From Blasia pusilla (Eukaryota; Marchantiophyta; Marchantiopsida; Blasiales): a stretch of 64,000 bases of DNA. The position numbers and the translations under genes were made by a program. The notes below the pieces were generated by a model that was given only the letters and a program-made list of their open reading frames with translations, ran no database searches and was not told the DNA's origin. This document shows, piece by piece, positions 1 through 16,637 of this stretch (position 1 is its first letter; the number at the start of each line of letters is the position of its first letter). The DNA lies in the NCBI GenBank assembly GCA_050084515.1, contig CM114272.1:43648001-43712000 (forward strand). Reading direction: 5' to 3'.

Positions 1-438
1 ACACGTTTACAATCACATACAATCGAGCCAAACCCACTCCACGATGGGAGAATCTAGGTCGAAGCTTGCGGGAAACACCACAGCCAAGAGCTCTACTCAC
101 TACCAAGGCTAACTCCCAACGCAAGAGGCTCAACTCAAAAAGAACTGTTCTTTGAGTGCACTCCACCTTATATCCTCCAACCTAAGAGCGGGCCCCTCTT
201 GGGAAACTCACCTCAACTGAGTAACCCCCAACCCTATGTATGGAACCGCATCTCTACCAAGCCACTACGGTCCTACATAAGGAATGGCCTCTACTAGCAC
301 ACTATACTCTACGACATAATCCGTATGGTCATGACAAATTATCGTGCGAATCCACATCGTCATACAACATACATTGACATACCATACTCACATACGTACA
401 TAACATAGACGAGTATCCACAAACGCAAGTGTACCACA
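1..438 (-). mobile_element. LTR of gypsy element E1 (3' LTR, cut by window edge)
   Basis: Read on the minus strand this LTR starts with TG at 438, directly after a purine-rich polypurine tract, and runs off the start of the window. The same sequence returns in opposite orientation at 2373-2720 and, as a related copy, at 26599-26968, where the LTR end (GGATTTCA) and primer-binding site are visible. By comparison with those copies the full LTR is about 470 bp. It lies downstream of the minus-strand integrase/PHD reading frame, so it is the 3' LTR of E1. Confidence 0.75.
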
Positions 439-439
439 A

Positions 440-455
440 CTCGCCCCCTAATCGG
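440..455 (-). other. Polypurine tract of E1
   Basis: On the minus strand the sequence GATTAGGGGGCGAG lies immediately before the TG that opens the LTR. This is the expected place and composition for the plus-strand primer of reverse transcription. The equivalent tract in E2 (about 21941-21955, AAGGAGGCGA) sits in the same position, which supports the LTR border. Confidence 0.6.
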
Positions 456-499
456 CGGTTAGGTCCTCTAACTCCCAGGTAGCCCTATACATCTACTAC

Positions 500-2372
500 A
501 TGCTATACACCTTCTTGGGTGCCCGAATCGAAGGCCGGGTGCTAGGTTGCCCCATCGTTAATCGCACATCCGTAATCCATATCATGCAAAGATCATGTCA
601 TCTACCTCTCCTAAGTACATCGAGGACAAACCCACCTTCCAAAGAGGAACGACATCCAAACGTGGAGTCAAACACATCATGTGCCAACCCCTAGAACACC
701 GATCACACACCAACATACGGTGCGTTACAAGAGACCCACACAACATGCACCTCAAGCTAGCACGTATCATGGCTAAGCTTGGGTCAACAAGATACCATCC
801 ACATTTGGAAGATGACATGGCGCACAATTACGCACATGGTCCTTCCAAACAACTCCATCACGACCCTCCAACATGAGAACTCCAAAAGCTAACACCTCGC
901 ACTCGTAAAATAGTGCGGACTGCCGTCACATCCAACGTTGTCGGTGCAATCTGCTGCGAATAGACATAGTCCCCCACATGGAACCTCTGAATCGATGGTC
1001 GATAACCTCCACCCGAATGGTTGCATACCGCAACGTATCCCTATGTTGAGCAATGGCAAGATTCTCAAAGGTGTTGGCATAACTCTCCGAAAGAGCTCCG
1101 CCCGAGAACACACCCTCATCCACATCTCTCGGGTCATCAAGGTTCACCACCTCACTAGACTCCGACAATTTCTTTGGCAAGTCCGGATCTCGCCATATGA
1201 TGAAAAATAAGGTGAGAAGGAAGCCAAGGATGCTTGGCGATGAACCTATACCCCATGGCTAACCATGGCAACCGAATATCCGGTCTCAAGATGCCCCTTC
1301 AGAGGCCATACTTGCGCAATGCCCTCTTCACCGCCTCGAACCACACGCTCAGCCAAACCATCCGCCTCTGGATGATCTCGAGGCGTGGTCCGATGATCAA
1401 TCAACGCCTTGTCACACAAGACTGAAACTCACCCCCAAACTCTATACCTGGTCGGTCAAGACTTCACATTTGGTGCATCAAAATGACTAAGCATTCTATC
1501 CGAAACGCATACGCCGTTCCCTCACTTGCCTTGTCCGGTAATGCCACCAACTCAATCCACTTGGAGAAGTGCTCCACCATCACCAACACATATCGATGAT
1601 GTCGCATACGACCAACGGTAACGGTCCCCAAAGTCCACACTCCAACGGTAACCCAACCCCATAATAGGCAAGGGTGTAATTGTGGTGTAGGGGCATTAAA
1701 TGATGCCCTCACCCGGTCACAAACCATACAACGTGACACCAATTGCTGCACTGAGTATGCATGCCACGCCACCAATCTGGCCAAGGAGTAAGCTATACGC
1801 ACGCTTTACCCCAAAATGTCCCAACTCCTCATGGGCATGTCGCTGTGCGCTCTCTCTGAGCCAAATGTGGCACTACTCGTACTCTACCATCCTCCCACAC
1901 GCGGAGAATATGTGTTCCCTCCAATCGATACCTCTTAGCACGTTGAAGAACACGCTCTCGCTCCTTGGCACTCACTATGCTTGGCACCCTACTGGTCCGT
2001 AGGAACTCCAACACCAACGCATCATCATGAATATCACGCTGATCCATACCACCATCTCCAACCTTAGGATCTGAAGGCTGGCCATCTACCCTCTGACTAG
2101 AGTAAGATATCATGTGGTCCTCCATACTAGAGTCCACCCCTAACCAACATAAAAAGGCGGATGCATGCCAACCTGGCACCATCTCCTCATCAACCTCGCC
2201 ATGCCATCTAGCCCCAGTTGTATCCTCTTGGCTAGTACATGGGTTCCTACTTAACCCATCAGCATCAAGGTTGGCAACTCCAGGTCTATGTACCACCTGG
2301 AAGTCATACTCTTGTAAGATAAGAGCCCACCGTGCAAGCTTCCCTGTAAGCTTGTCCGACTCCATCAACCAC
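500..2372 (-). pseudogene. E1 pol remnant: RNase H tail, integrase, terminal PHD
   Basis: The minus strand encodes the end of a Ty3/gypsy polyprotein in broken frames. From 2372 downward it carries the RNase H tail (KWLMESDKLTGKL, then VVHRPG and DADGLSRNP), the linker before integrase (RDIHDDALVLEFLRT), the integrase core around 1640-1500 (YVLVMVEHFSKWIELVALPDK), a post-integrase region near 1150-900 (FENLAIAQHRDTLRY) and a PHD finger at 611-748. RNase H is cut at its N side, where it joins an LTR fragment of opposite orientation at about 2372. Homologous segments in the same order exist in E2. Frameshifts and stops make it non-functional. Confidence 0.75.
611..748 (-). pseudogene. PHD finger at the C-terminus of the E1 polyprotein
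   Basis: The minus strand reads CMLC, an 11-residue gap, CDRC, four residues, H, two residues, C, then LTP. After one frameshift it reads WVCPRCT and a TAG stop at 611-613. This gives all eight ligands of a C4HC3 PHD finger, a histone-tail reader in chromatin proteins. The same module with the same CPRCT-stop ending closes E2 at 22129-22257. It occupies the place where chromoviruses carry a chromodomain. The frameshift between the sixth ligand and the last CxxC shows decay. Confidence 0.75.
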
Positions 2373-2823
2373 TTATGTCGTAGAGTATAGTGTGCTAGTA
2401 GAGGCCATTCCTTATGTAGGACCGTAGTGGCTTGGTAGAGATGCGGTTCCATACATAGGGTTGGGGGTTACTCAGTTGGGGGTGAGTTTCCCAGTAGGGC
2501 CCGCTCTTAGGTTGGAGGATATAAGGTGGAGTGCACTCAAAGAATAGTCGAGTTCTTTGAGTTGAGCCTTATGCGTTGGGAGTTAGCCTTGGTAGTGAGT
2601 AGAGCTCTTGGCTATGGTGTTTCCCAAGCCGACCTAGATTCTCCCATCGTGGAGTGGGTTTGGCTCGATTGTATGTGATTGTAAACGTGTTTTATGACAG
2701 TAGGTCTTTCACGGATTTCAGTTGTGGTACACTTGCGTTTGTGGATACTCTCGTCTATATTATGTACGTATGTGAGTATGGTATGTCAGCGATGTATGTT
2801 GTATGACGATGTGGATTCGCACG
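2373..2823 (+). mobile_element. Inverted LTR fragment and LTR-LTR junction of E1
   Basis: Bases 2373-2720 repeat the left LTR in opposite orientation, lacking its first part and ending GGATTTCA. Two bases (GT) follow, and at 2723 the start of another LTR (TGTGGTACACTTG) begins and continues to about 2823. The piece is fused directly to the RNase H reading frame at about 2372. Inverted LTRs with a tail-to-head junction suggest insertion of a two-LTR product, auto-integration, or later rearrangement. Confidence 0.7.
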
Positions 2824-4440
2824 ACAGAGCTCTCAAGTTGAACAATTCCCATTATATTAGCATGCTAATAATCCTATCGTTCTACCAAGTGCTCAATCTA
2901 TCAGAGCCTTGCAACACCAAGATCAACATGTGACATAGATTAACAAGTGAATCACCAAATCAAGTATATAGACAACTTCGCTATGGTTCTTGCACTCTAG
3001 GAATGACATGGAGGCAAATTCATATATTGATTATCCATGGTCATCTTTGGGATTTGAAGCTTCCTAGGATTAATAAGGATGCATCAACTTCAAGTAAGGT
3101 TCTTTTACCATATGTTGAAACATATTTTCTTACAGAATTTACACAACACCATTCCAGTTTTGATTATATCTCGTAGTCTCATAAGTAACCAAAAGGAAGT
3201 TTTGAAGTTCTACAATTAATTCCAAGGAAACTACACTTACTTGGGAGGATGTAGCGAGGTTATTCAACCTTGTATCTAGTGGAATCATGATAGATCAAGT
3301 CCATATTTTGAGACACCAAATGCATTTTCCAGTGACTGCGTTATTAGATATGACATCAACGCAAGCCGTTCATCTTATTGACTACATGAAAATCATCCAA
3401 GATAATGGCCAACTTCCAACGTTTGAACCTATCCCTATTGATGTGGATAACCCTAACAATTTTTTATGATTTTGCCAAAATTCGACATGGTTATCATTAT
3501 ATCATCATTTTCTTACAAGATTTATGATATGCCATTCCAACCACTATCAACTTTACTAGAAGTAGCTATAGTCTCAGCATTACTTTGCATCATTTTTTAT
3601 TTCAGACATTTTAAATTCTACATTTCTGCCTGATAGACATTGAGTTCTAATTGATTTTTCCACCATATGCCTTGTCTTTGCACATGAGATATATAAAACC
3701 ATTTTACCACTTGTAGCAACAAGAAAATTTTGCAGTGTAGTCATTCAACAATCCTGTTCCTTGGGATTTAATTACTAACTTTGCAATAGCAATGAAGTTC
3801 TTACACATAGAGTTGCTTATAATATAAATTTATCCCAATGTTACTTTCAAATATCTTCATCATTATGTTTTTTTTAGTTCTTTGCACTGTTATTATTTCA
3901 CTACTACTACTAGGTAATTTGTAAATTCATTCAATAATTGTACCGTAGTATATTCACTGTTAGAATTTGTTACATCCTCTTAACAATAATGAGTGTAAGG
4001 TGAATTGGTATTTATTATTGATTCAATATGTAAGTGAGGTGTAAGTCCTTCAACCTTATGAGCAAGCACCAAAAATCATGCTTAGTGATGGAGTTGCTTT
4101 CTAGCATGCTACTACATCAGTATGCAAATTTTTCCTTGTTTTTTCACGACAATATCACACTCAACACATTTTGACTTCTTGTCTTTGTACGCAACTCTAG
4201 TTTTTTTCACTCCTCACTCACTTTGCTTGTTCAAATTCTTAGGCGTGTTAAATCTGCCAACTCCTTCATTTGAATATTTGTGTTAATATTGTACTTTGTT
4301 GTTTCTTCCACCGTATTATATTGCAAGGGACTTTAGTACATGCTCTTGGAACTACCAACATCTCTATTCTTTTTTCTACATCACATAGTATGATATTGGT
4401 TAAACACACCTCACTTACACCTGTCCATGTACATGATCAT

Positions 4441-4660
4441 TTTCAACTATATTCAATTCATTATATAATCTACATCTTGTAATTAACTTTATTCATCATC
4501 GTGCAAACTCTCATGAATTAGTACCATTGGAAACTTGCACCTGTTCATACACAAGATCAACTTTAACTACATTCAATTCATTATATAATCTACATCTTGC
4601 AATTAACATTATTTAGCATCTTGCAAACTATCATGAATTAATACTATTGGAAATAAGCGA
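4441..4660. repeat. Tandem duplication, period 120 bp
   Basis: Bases 4441-4560 are repeated at 4561-4660 with few changes and exactly 120 bases offset. Both contain ATTCAATTCATTATATAATC and TGCAAACT(C/A)TCATGAATTA. The similarity also reaches some 20 bases upstream of 4441. Confidence 0.8.
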
Positions 4661-4680
4661 TGTGCCTCGAAGCACCCCAT

Positions 4681-4800
4681 TCCATCTACATTATAGTGAA
4701 ATTATCTAATTAAAATATTTTATTTTGTAATTTGCACTTGATCATCTACATTATAAGAAAATTACCTAATTAAAATATTTCATTTTCTAATTTACACTTG
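4681..4800. repeat. Tandem duplication, period 60 bp
   Basis: Bases 4681-4740 and 4741-4800 are two AT-rich copies exactly 60 bases apart, both starting near CATCTACATTATA and ending CACTTGAT. They lie next to the 120-bp duplication, which suggests a locally unstable AT-rich tract. Confidence 0.8.
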
Positions 4801-5529
4801 ATCATTCATCTGAGTGGAGATTATCACATGTGTATGTGATAATCTCCACCATGAAAGCTATGAAGAAAAGTTGTTGAACCTTCAACCGCTTATCGTAACT
4901 ATGAGTCATGGGCACTTTGTCGTGAGACAAAATGGGGTCATGGGGAAAAAAGTCCCATTTATTTCTCAATCATATAAAATTAGCAAGGACCCGCAAGGAA
5001 ATCCCAATTTAATATTTCATGTTTCAATATCACTCTTAACTAATCCCTATATATGACCCCCAATTATCCTGACCAAAAGTAATTTTGAGAGAAATCTAAT
5101 AAGGAGTGTGGTAAAAAAAATCCCCATACATGACCCTAATTAACCTACCCAAAAATAATTTATAAAGAAATCTAAAAACACGTGTCAAACAAAAAACAAT
5201 TAAAAAAGAGCAATTAAAAAGACTATATCCCCAATTAGTATATAAATGTCATTCTAAAATAAAGAAAATCCCATGCGTGGTGTTACAACGAAGTTGCTAA
5301 GGAGTGGTGAAAACATACCCCCTACCCACTATACCGTAGTAAACATCCCGACGAGTCCCGTACCAAAGTAGTCAGATCACACTTTCACGAAGGTCACGAG
5401 TTCCCCTTCGGGAGCTAGCAAGAAACACTAATAGTCCGATTAATGAACACCTCAACTTGCACCCAAAGTGTAACCCACTGAAGTGTTGGTTCGTTGGGGT
5501 GTTGATTCACCCCACTTAGTGTTCTTCTG

Positions 5530-5789
5530 GGGTTTTCACCTCTGAAACCGTGTTTTTGTGGAGGTTTCGCAAACGCTCTTTTTCCATTCTTTTCTCCTTT
5601 CTCCTCTGGCTTCGTAATTTGGGTATAAGTTGGGTGTAAGAAAGGTGGGTTACACTTTGACAAGAGTGACGAATACCTTATATATGGGCTACAAGAAAAG
5701 AAAAAAGTCCGGTGTAATCGAACACCCCGACGTAACCCTCTATTTAGCCAGGAGATGGAAGCCCTTACTGGGTTTTCACCTCTGAAACC
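5530..5789. repeat. Short direct repeat pair 240 bp apart
   Basis: The 20-mer GGGTTTTCACCTCTGAAACC occurs at 5530-5549 and again at 5770-5789. The sequence between shows no gene I recognise. The function is unknown. Confidence 0.5.
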
Positions 5790-5830
5790 TCTCAAGAAAA
5801 CACGGTCATCAACATTATCGCAAACGTGAC

Positions 5831-6901
5831 GTCAAAAGAGTCGAGCGATTTTATGACAATGACGGCCTAAAAGACGGTGTGATTTATGGCCCCGTTCGTT
5901 CGGATCGATCAGTTGGACATTATCGGAAGGCACCTTATTCATGTGTTCAGAGCTTGGACACCATGAGATGTAGTCCCAAAAGCAAGCAACCACAACTTCT
6001 CTCGTGCTCCCCCACCACCCACTAGTCGAGTGCGCGGGAGCTCTCTGTCGCCACTTCTGCAGCTCAGGGTCAGCTCAGTTTTAGTCTGTTCAGTTCAGTG
6101 TGGTGGAAGCAACGAGTTACGAGGGGTCGGGGACGCAGGCGCGGTGTGTGGTTCTAAAGTCTGCGCCGCTGCCCAGGAGGAGTGAGTTACCAGAAAAGGA
6201 TCGATCGGAGGTACGAGACTGAAGTGTGGACGTTGTGGGGGAGAGGGCGTTGCAATGGAGAAGCAATCAGCGAAGTGAGCGCACATGTTGCAAATGCGCT
6301 CGGGCTCGCCTGCCGCGGATTGGAGGGAATCGCCAGATGTGGATTGATTGAAGCTATTGCCAGTCGCCAGACTCACTTTGGAAGGAGAGGGTGCAGCTCA
6401 TCCTCCGAATCCCACATGGTTTGGAATCGTGGGAGAGGGAAGAATTGAAGTCACAAGACTGAGCCATTTTTTATCTCCCAGTGGACTTGTTGGAGAAGGA
6501 TTGATTGAAGCGACGATACTGAACCATTGGCTTCTCTCACTGACTCGTTGTAGAGGGCGGAGAACCGAAGAGAGAACGAGCGCATATGCAGCCTGTCTTT
6601 CAAAAGCACCGCAGCTCGCGTGCTTGGGCGGGAAGGAAGGAATTGCCAGAGATAGAGTGATTGAAGGTGCGGAACAGAGCGATCGTTATCGCTCACTGAA
6701 TTATTTTGGAGGAGAGGTGTTGACGACGGCTGTGACGAGAGCAGCCATGGCTTCGCTCTCTGGTTCTGCGGGTTCGTGTTTGTGGCATCCCAACAAGCGG
6801 GGCAGGTTGGGGAATAGCGGCGGATATGACGATTCATCGAGCGTTGAGAGGCCGAGAGATCAGAAGTTTCAATTGACGAGGGTTCGCCTCACGAGTCTTG
6901 G
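5831..6901. other. Region upstream of the GNAT gene, GA-rich with degenerate repeats
   Basis: GC content rises compared with the DNA to the left. Between about 6300 and 6690 phrases such as GATTGATTGAAGC and GGAATCGCCAGA/GGAATTGCCAGAG recur loosely every roughly 100 bases. This probably contains the promoter and 5' leader of the GNAT gene. A reading frame open at 6348-7193 contains an ATG at 6750 followed by a serine/arginine-rich stretch that could be transit-peptide sequence, but it is out of frame with the exon assigned at 6902-7129. Confidence 0.4.
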
Positions 6902-9900
6902 ATGTTTCCGCACTTGCTCGGCTCAGAGGATTGTGGTTCTGGTGATCCGAAGCGGCCGATGGGTGAACGCGCTGCTGTCACTAGGGAACTCAGCCGAGAC
7001 GACGCCCCACGCAAGGTGTTTGGGGTTGGAGAGTATGGTTCACCGACTCCCACCGCTCCTTCATTTTCTGTCGCCTGTGGGAGCACTCCAGTGTGGAATT
7101 GTGGAGCGACGAAGACCGCAAGTTTCAGGGTATGCAAACCGTGAGAAAGTGTCCAGGGTTTTACTTACACCGGGATCGGTGTCAAGGTGGTAAAATTTAT
7201 GCGCTGTATCGTATCGCGTCATTTGTAGCGAAAGTTCACGTCTCTTATCTCGCAGTGAATTGAAACCGTACGCCCAATTTTACTACCAGAGGTTTGAACA
7301 GTCCCCAAAAGACGAGTGAACAGCGAATCACAGATAGGTGCAAGAAACTAGCCCTCTCTGCAGCAATATCTCGTCTATATGGCCCCTAGTTCTCAAGCTG
7401 TTCACCCCACCAGCGTCCATGAACCCCATTGTAATTAGTGTGAGAAAGTGTGAACATGAACATTCTCAGCTCGAATTGGACAGTTTCAGAGCGACTTTTA
7501 GTGAGTCGCCGATAGACTCACTGAAAGTCACGGAGAGGATGAGGAGGTGTTTTGGGATAGGTTGGGTCTCTGCAGTAGCAGCAGATTCGTGCGTCGCTGA
7601 TGCCTTTGCTTCTACTATTCACGCAAACAAGATTTAACGCTTGCTTTGAATGTGTTGGACGCTTGCAGAAGCATTAGATGTTCCCAGGAAGAAAGCTATG
7701 CGGAAGCGGCGACGACTTCAGCAATCACCGAACCGCTTGTTAATGGGCCGCCGCTGAGTCGGAGCTTGGAAAGTGGCAATCATCGTCGAGGTCTGGACTT
7801 CAAGATCATCACTGTGAACACGTCTGAAGAGCTTCTCGCAGCTGCGACGCTGCGCGCACAGTTGTTCTACTCATATCCAAACTTCATTATGTCTGCCAGT
7901 GATGGGCTCGAAGGAATCAAGGAGCGTCTATCGCATGACTACCAAATGCGTGATTTGCTGAAGAAGAGGATCAAATCCGAGTACAATAGGGTAAGCCCTT
8001 GCGTATTGACTCTAGGGTTTAGGCAGGGGTTCGAAGTCGGAGTGTGTTTCACTTCTCTTTTCGTCTTTCGTCGTCGCATTCCGTTTGATTTGCCTGACCC
8101 TAAACAGCTCTCGGCTAAATGAAGTAGGCGACAGTAATTTATGAAGTGCTTTGCGCAGTGTGAGGCTTGTTGTAGATTGCTGCCCTGCACAGAAGAAAAT
8201 CCTCTCAGTGACGAGTTCCCGACGAGGAGATTTTGATGATAGAGGTCTGTGCTCCGATTGAAGTGAGAAGCAGAGGTAAAATTGCTCGCAAACTTTGAAG
8301 TCATTCCGTGGAGTACAGCGTCGCAGGCTAGCAAAGGAAGAATGTGTGAATCCTTTAAACCAAATGTAGATTTTATAACCCTGCGCTCCTTCTCCTCGAT
8401 CGAGCACAAGAAGGTGCCAGCCAAGCCTTCATCCAAAAAGTGTTCCCAGTGTGTCAGACACAAAGCCATTACTCTGGTCTATCGAAGAAGTTTATGACTC
8501 ACTACAACACAGAAGCTCTTTGCACAACGCTCGCAACTGCTCCTGCTTCCAGTCCCAAATCTGAACAAGAAATCCCTCGAAATTCACTCTCGCTCTCTCC
8601 TTCGTAAGAAGATGAGAGTTGTAGTGTGTCGTAGTTGTGTTTGCTCACAGCATTTTACTCTTTCTGAGCTTCCTCGCTCGCTCGCCTGTAGCACAGGCGG
8701 AGAAAGGATCCTCTTTCAACCCCTGCCGCCCACCTATGGTTCACGAATCTGTTTCTCACCGGTTATGCTCATGTTATGATCAGGATACCAAGATGCAATT
8801 CCTGCAGATGAACGTAAAATGTCTTCTGGCGGTCTCTGAGGAATTCAAGCATCAACAGTTTCTTCAACCATCTCCGCGAGGGCAAAAGAATTCTGAGTTC
8901 GCACCACCTGAAGTTGCCTTACGAGCTGGAAAAAGGGGCGAGTCTTGGGTGGCGATAGGGACTCTGGATATACAAGTAAGAAAGATTTGTTGCTACAGCG
9001 AGCGTTGATTTTGTATGCGACTATCCATCCTTCCTAGAAGCATTGAGGAGTCTCAACACCCGCAGGGGTGTCATGCTGGTGATAGTAGTTGACTCTTTAT
9101 TGGACGTCCTGAGAAGCACCATACTTCCTTGGCATGTCCTAGTTGCTGATGCTGCCGTTTCTGAATCCTCTGGATTTTCAAGGATGGATCGGGAACAGAG
9201 GCGAGTGTGGATGTCAATGCCATAACATTCCAGTTGTTCTCCATGGCCAATCCCAAAAAAAACAAGCCTCTCAAAGTTCGTGAGGTAGGTCGCGTGCTAC
9301 TTTTGGAATCACTAGGGTTCGATGCATTCTCATGTCATGTCTTGTGGCGTAGCGTAGCGTCGACCAGGGCAGACCACACCGGTTGTGATTCTGTCGACGT
9401 TCACACGGTCTTTGTCTTCATTTTCCTTCCCAGCTGCATTTGTCTCAACATTGGGACTGGCTGTGTGGTCACGCAGCCTCTGTAGTTCAATGGCACTGCT
9501 TTTATATCGCGTCTAATCTGGCCAGGGATTCCAACCCGAGTCATAGTTCTGTCGAAATCGGCAGTTTTGTTGTTGGAAGCGGCACTGAGAGGTGCTTCGT
9601 GATCAGAGATCTCTAAGCTTGCCTTCCCTTAATTTCCCTCCTAGAATTGAGGCGACATTGATGCAAGTTTTCTGGTCGAGACTGCCTGGCCTAGTTTACC
9701 TCCCAGTAGTGATTGTGCCGACATTCGTGTTTCAGGTCAAAAGCCTTTGCCTGGTCAGATCTGCGTCCAAGCCGTTTCGTGCCGACATTGGAACGGGCTT
9801 TGTCGTCACGGAGTTCCAAAATCTCAAATCGCCCTGCTGCCTGAGTTTCTGTGTTGGGTTCGCAACGGGCTTCTTGACAGAACTTCAAGCTTTGCCCTTT

Positions 9901-10308
9901 GCCCTCCCACATCTCCTCTCTTAAAAAATGCGGGTTTTGGAACGGGAGATGTCCATTGCACTGACACGTATCTTGTGACGACAGATCTGCAAAACGGGGC
10001 TAGAGCACGGCCCGGCGGGTGCATTCGCAACTGAGGGTGAATCAGAGATGACGCATGGTTACATTTTTAACTTGTGTGTAACTGCAACGGCGCGGCGGCA
10101 GGGCGTGGCAACAGCGCTCATGAAAATGGCGGTGCCTGTTGCACAAAGTATGCAGCTTCAAGTTCTTTACGTACATGTAGAGGCTAACAATACTTCGGCC
10201 CTGGCGCTGTACAAGAGACTAGGGTATGTGGTAGAGGATGAAGAATCCGTGGAAGTAGAAGCGAAATATTTCAGACCGAGGAGAATACTTCTCAGTTTCC
10301 GATTGTAA
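6902..10308 (+). CDS. GNAT-family N-acetyltransferase, probably plastid-targeted
   Basis: Five proposed exons, 6902-7129, 7688-7990, 8808-8975, 9183-9284 and 9985-10308, join in phase with GT/AG borders and give about 374 residues. Exon 2 holds the N-terminal strand and helix of a GNAT fold (DFKIITVNTSEELLAAATLRAQLF). Exon 3 ends GESWVAIGTLDIQ. Exon 5 carries the acetyl-CoA-binding loop (NLCVTATARRQGVATALM) and the C-terminal YVHVEANNTSALALYKRLGY segment. The layout matches plant chloroplast GNATs, which acetylate protein N-termini and lysines. The last four exons are well supported. The first exon and start codon are not: an upstream ATG at 6750 lies in another frame. Confidence 0.75.
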
Positions 10309-12123
10309 TGGAATGTTAATACAAGTGATTTAAGTGCGTTCAAGTCCGTAGTGATATCATGCCACGTAACAAACGGGAGTGCAGATAATTTATTGTTTCA
10401 CCTGGAAAAATGAATCGGCCAAAAATGAAAAGGGTTGATTTTAAACCATGCTCACTTTCACAAGCAACTAGAATTTAAAAATGTAATTTTATTTAATAAG
10501 ATGCAATTCACATTATTTCTAGCTAGAAGGGCGAATCTTTCAATATGATCAGAGCAGATGCGTTTCTGTCAGAAAAAGTGATTTGACGAGATTCAGTGAA
10601 AGAACTACTCTGCTATGAAAAAATCCCGTTGTTTGCGGCAAAGTTTCATTTCAATTAAACATTTTAATAACAGTGCATAATTTTTCGCCGATGCATGTTT
10701 CAATACTCGCATCTCCACCTTTTTGAGACGGACTTTGGAACAATTATCTTCTATTATGTATGCATGAATGACGGGTTGAAGACGTTGTGGGTGCAGAAAA
10801 TAAACTATCCTGTATCAGGCGGTAATCTAACGAGCTCCATGCCCGCTCGTTTTCAGTGGTTCAGTTTTTTAAGTCTACTATATCAGAAAGTAACTATCCA
10901 ATCTGGGAAAAAAAATATCCATCGTTTGCATTCCCACATAAGACTTACATTCCATGTCGAACACAATGTCTTTATAGACAAAACGTGAACCACATAAAAT
11001 TGCACTAACCTTTGCCTACGTAATGCATTCTAACCTGATGGCATTCTTGGACGTCTAAAACTCCTGCTAAGTGTCACTGGTGACAACTAGGTGATGCAGA
11101 ATCGAACTCCTCTTCCCAGATCATCCATCGCTTCCCAATCTTCGATGAACAAACCTAAAGAATCACCTGGCAGCCGGTCTTGAAAAGTTGCTAACATAAA
11201 TCATGAACTTTCGGTATTCTGAGTCAAAAAACGGTCAGAACCGAGACAGATGACCAGAACTCTGCAGTCGCCTGAGCTGACCCATACCTAAGCAGGTAGC
11301 AGAGCATTACTAGTGAGCTCAGACCACTAGGTAAAAGAACAAAAAATTGCATGATGTACATCCTGATCCGTAACATGTTTGACTGTACAAACCAGTCATA
11401 AATCACCTCCCTTCAAGGAAGGGCTGCCGTGGCCCACTCCTCACCGATTTCCAGAATCAAAAGTTAAAGCAAGAAAAGCCATCTGATAAGATCACTATCC
11501 CACTTCTAGCTGCACAGAACTTTTCCTCAAACAAGCCCAATGATCCCAAGTTGATGTCAACCATACCCAATCAGTACGCCTCTGTGCCAAGTGGAGCGAT
11601 GTTTGGTGTGCTTGATGGCAAAGGCCTCTCTGGCGCTTGTTGCATGCATGGAAGTTCACAGAAGGGCCTATGCCCATGTCCACAGTCCACTCTGGCACTT
11701 GAAGTGTTAAGAGGACCTTGCAACCACTGCCTCAGCTTACCGCCGATTCCATCTCTACTGTTAAATTACTAAGAATAAGGTGCCAGGTGTGGCTACTATT
11801 GTACACCCGGCTGAGTATGCCGAGGAAACATTTATGCTAAGCTCCGTGCCTTGGCATGAGGTCAACAATAACCCAAGGGAGGGGCATGCCCAAAAGCCCA
11901 GGGGGATCTATGGAGCTGTATTCCACATACCCAAAAAGAAATGGCAGGTGGTGTGAAACTGGGCAAAATTAGGTAGCCCACACACGAGGCAAAAGTTTAA
12001 TGCACAGGTGTACAGGTTAGGAAAATTTGAAAACTCCTCAAGTCAAGCTGTGATAAGTTGCTGCAGTGCTTGCGCTGCCTCAATTGGGACCGTGCCATCC
12101 TCTGCCTATTGCATCTGCTGACA
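10309..12123. other. Intergenic region between GNAT and helicase genes
   Basis: This holds the 3' ends of the plus-strand GNAT gene and the minus-strand helicase gene, which converge here. The part next to 12124 is probably the helicase 3' UTR. I see no further coding region; the short frames here match nothing known to me. Confidence 0.5.

Positions 12124-16637
<4,514 letters not shown>

Larger units (their letters stand above)
2824..5330. other. AT-rich intergenic stretch without recognisable gene
   Basis: This stretch is strongly AT-rich. Its only open frames are short (for example 3287-3469 and 4814-5056) and match no family I recognise. Apart from the tandem duplications at 4441-4660 and 4681-4800 I see nothing functional. 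Confidence 0.6.

Noticed and set aside
2373-2698. TGTCATGACC...TGACA as the true LTR ends
   Set aside because: The polypurine tract lies about 100 bases farther out at 440-455, and the primer-binding site in E3 starts after GGATTTCA, so the LTR is longer and the TGTCA/TGACA match is internal.
6348-7193. 281-residue plus-strand frame as a separate gene
   Set aside because: No recognisable domain. It overlaps the proposed first GNAT exon, and its 5' half consists of degenerate GA-rich repeats.
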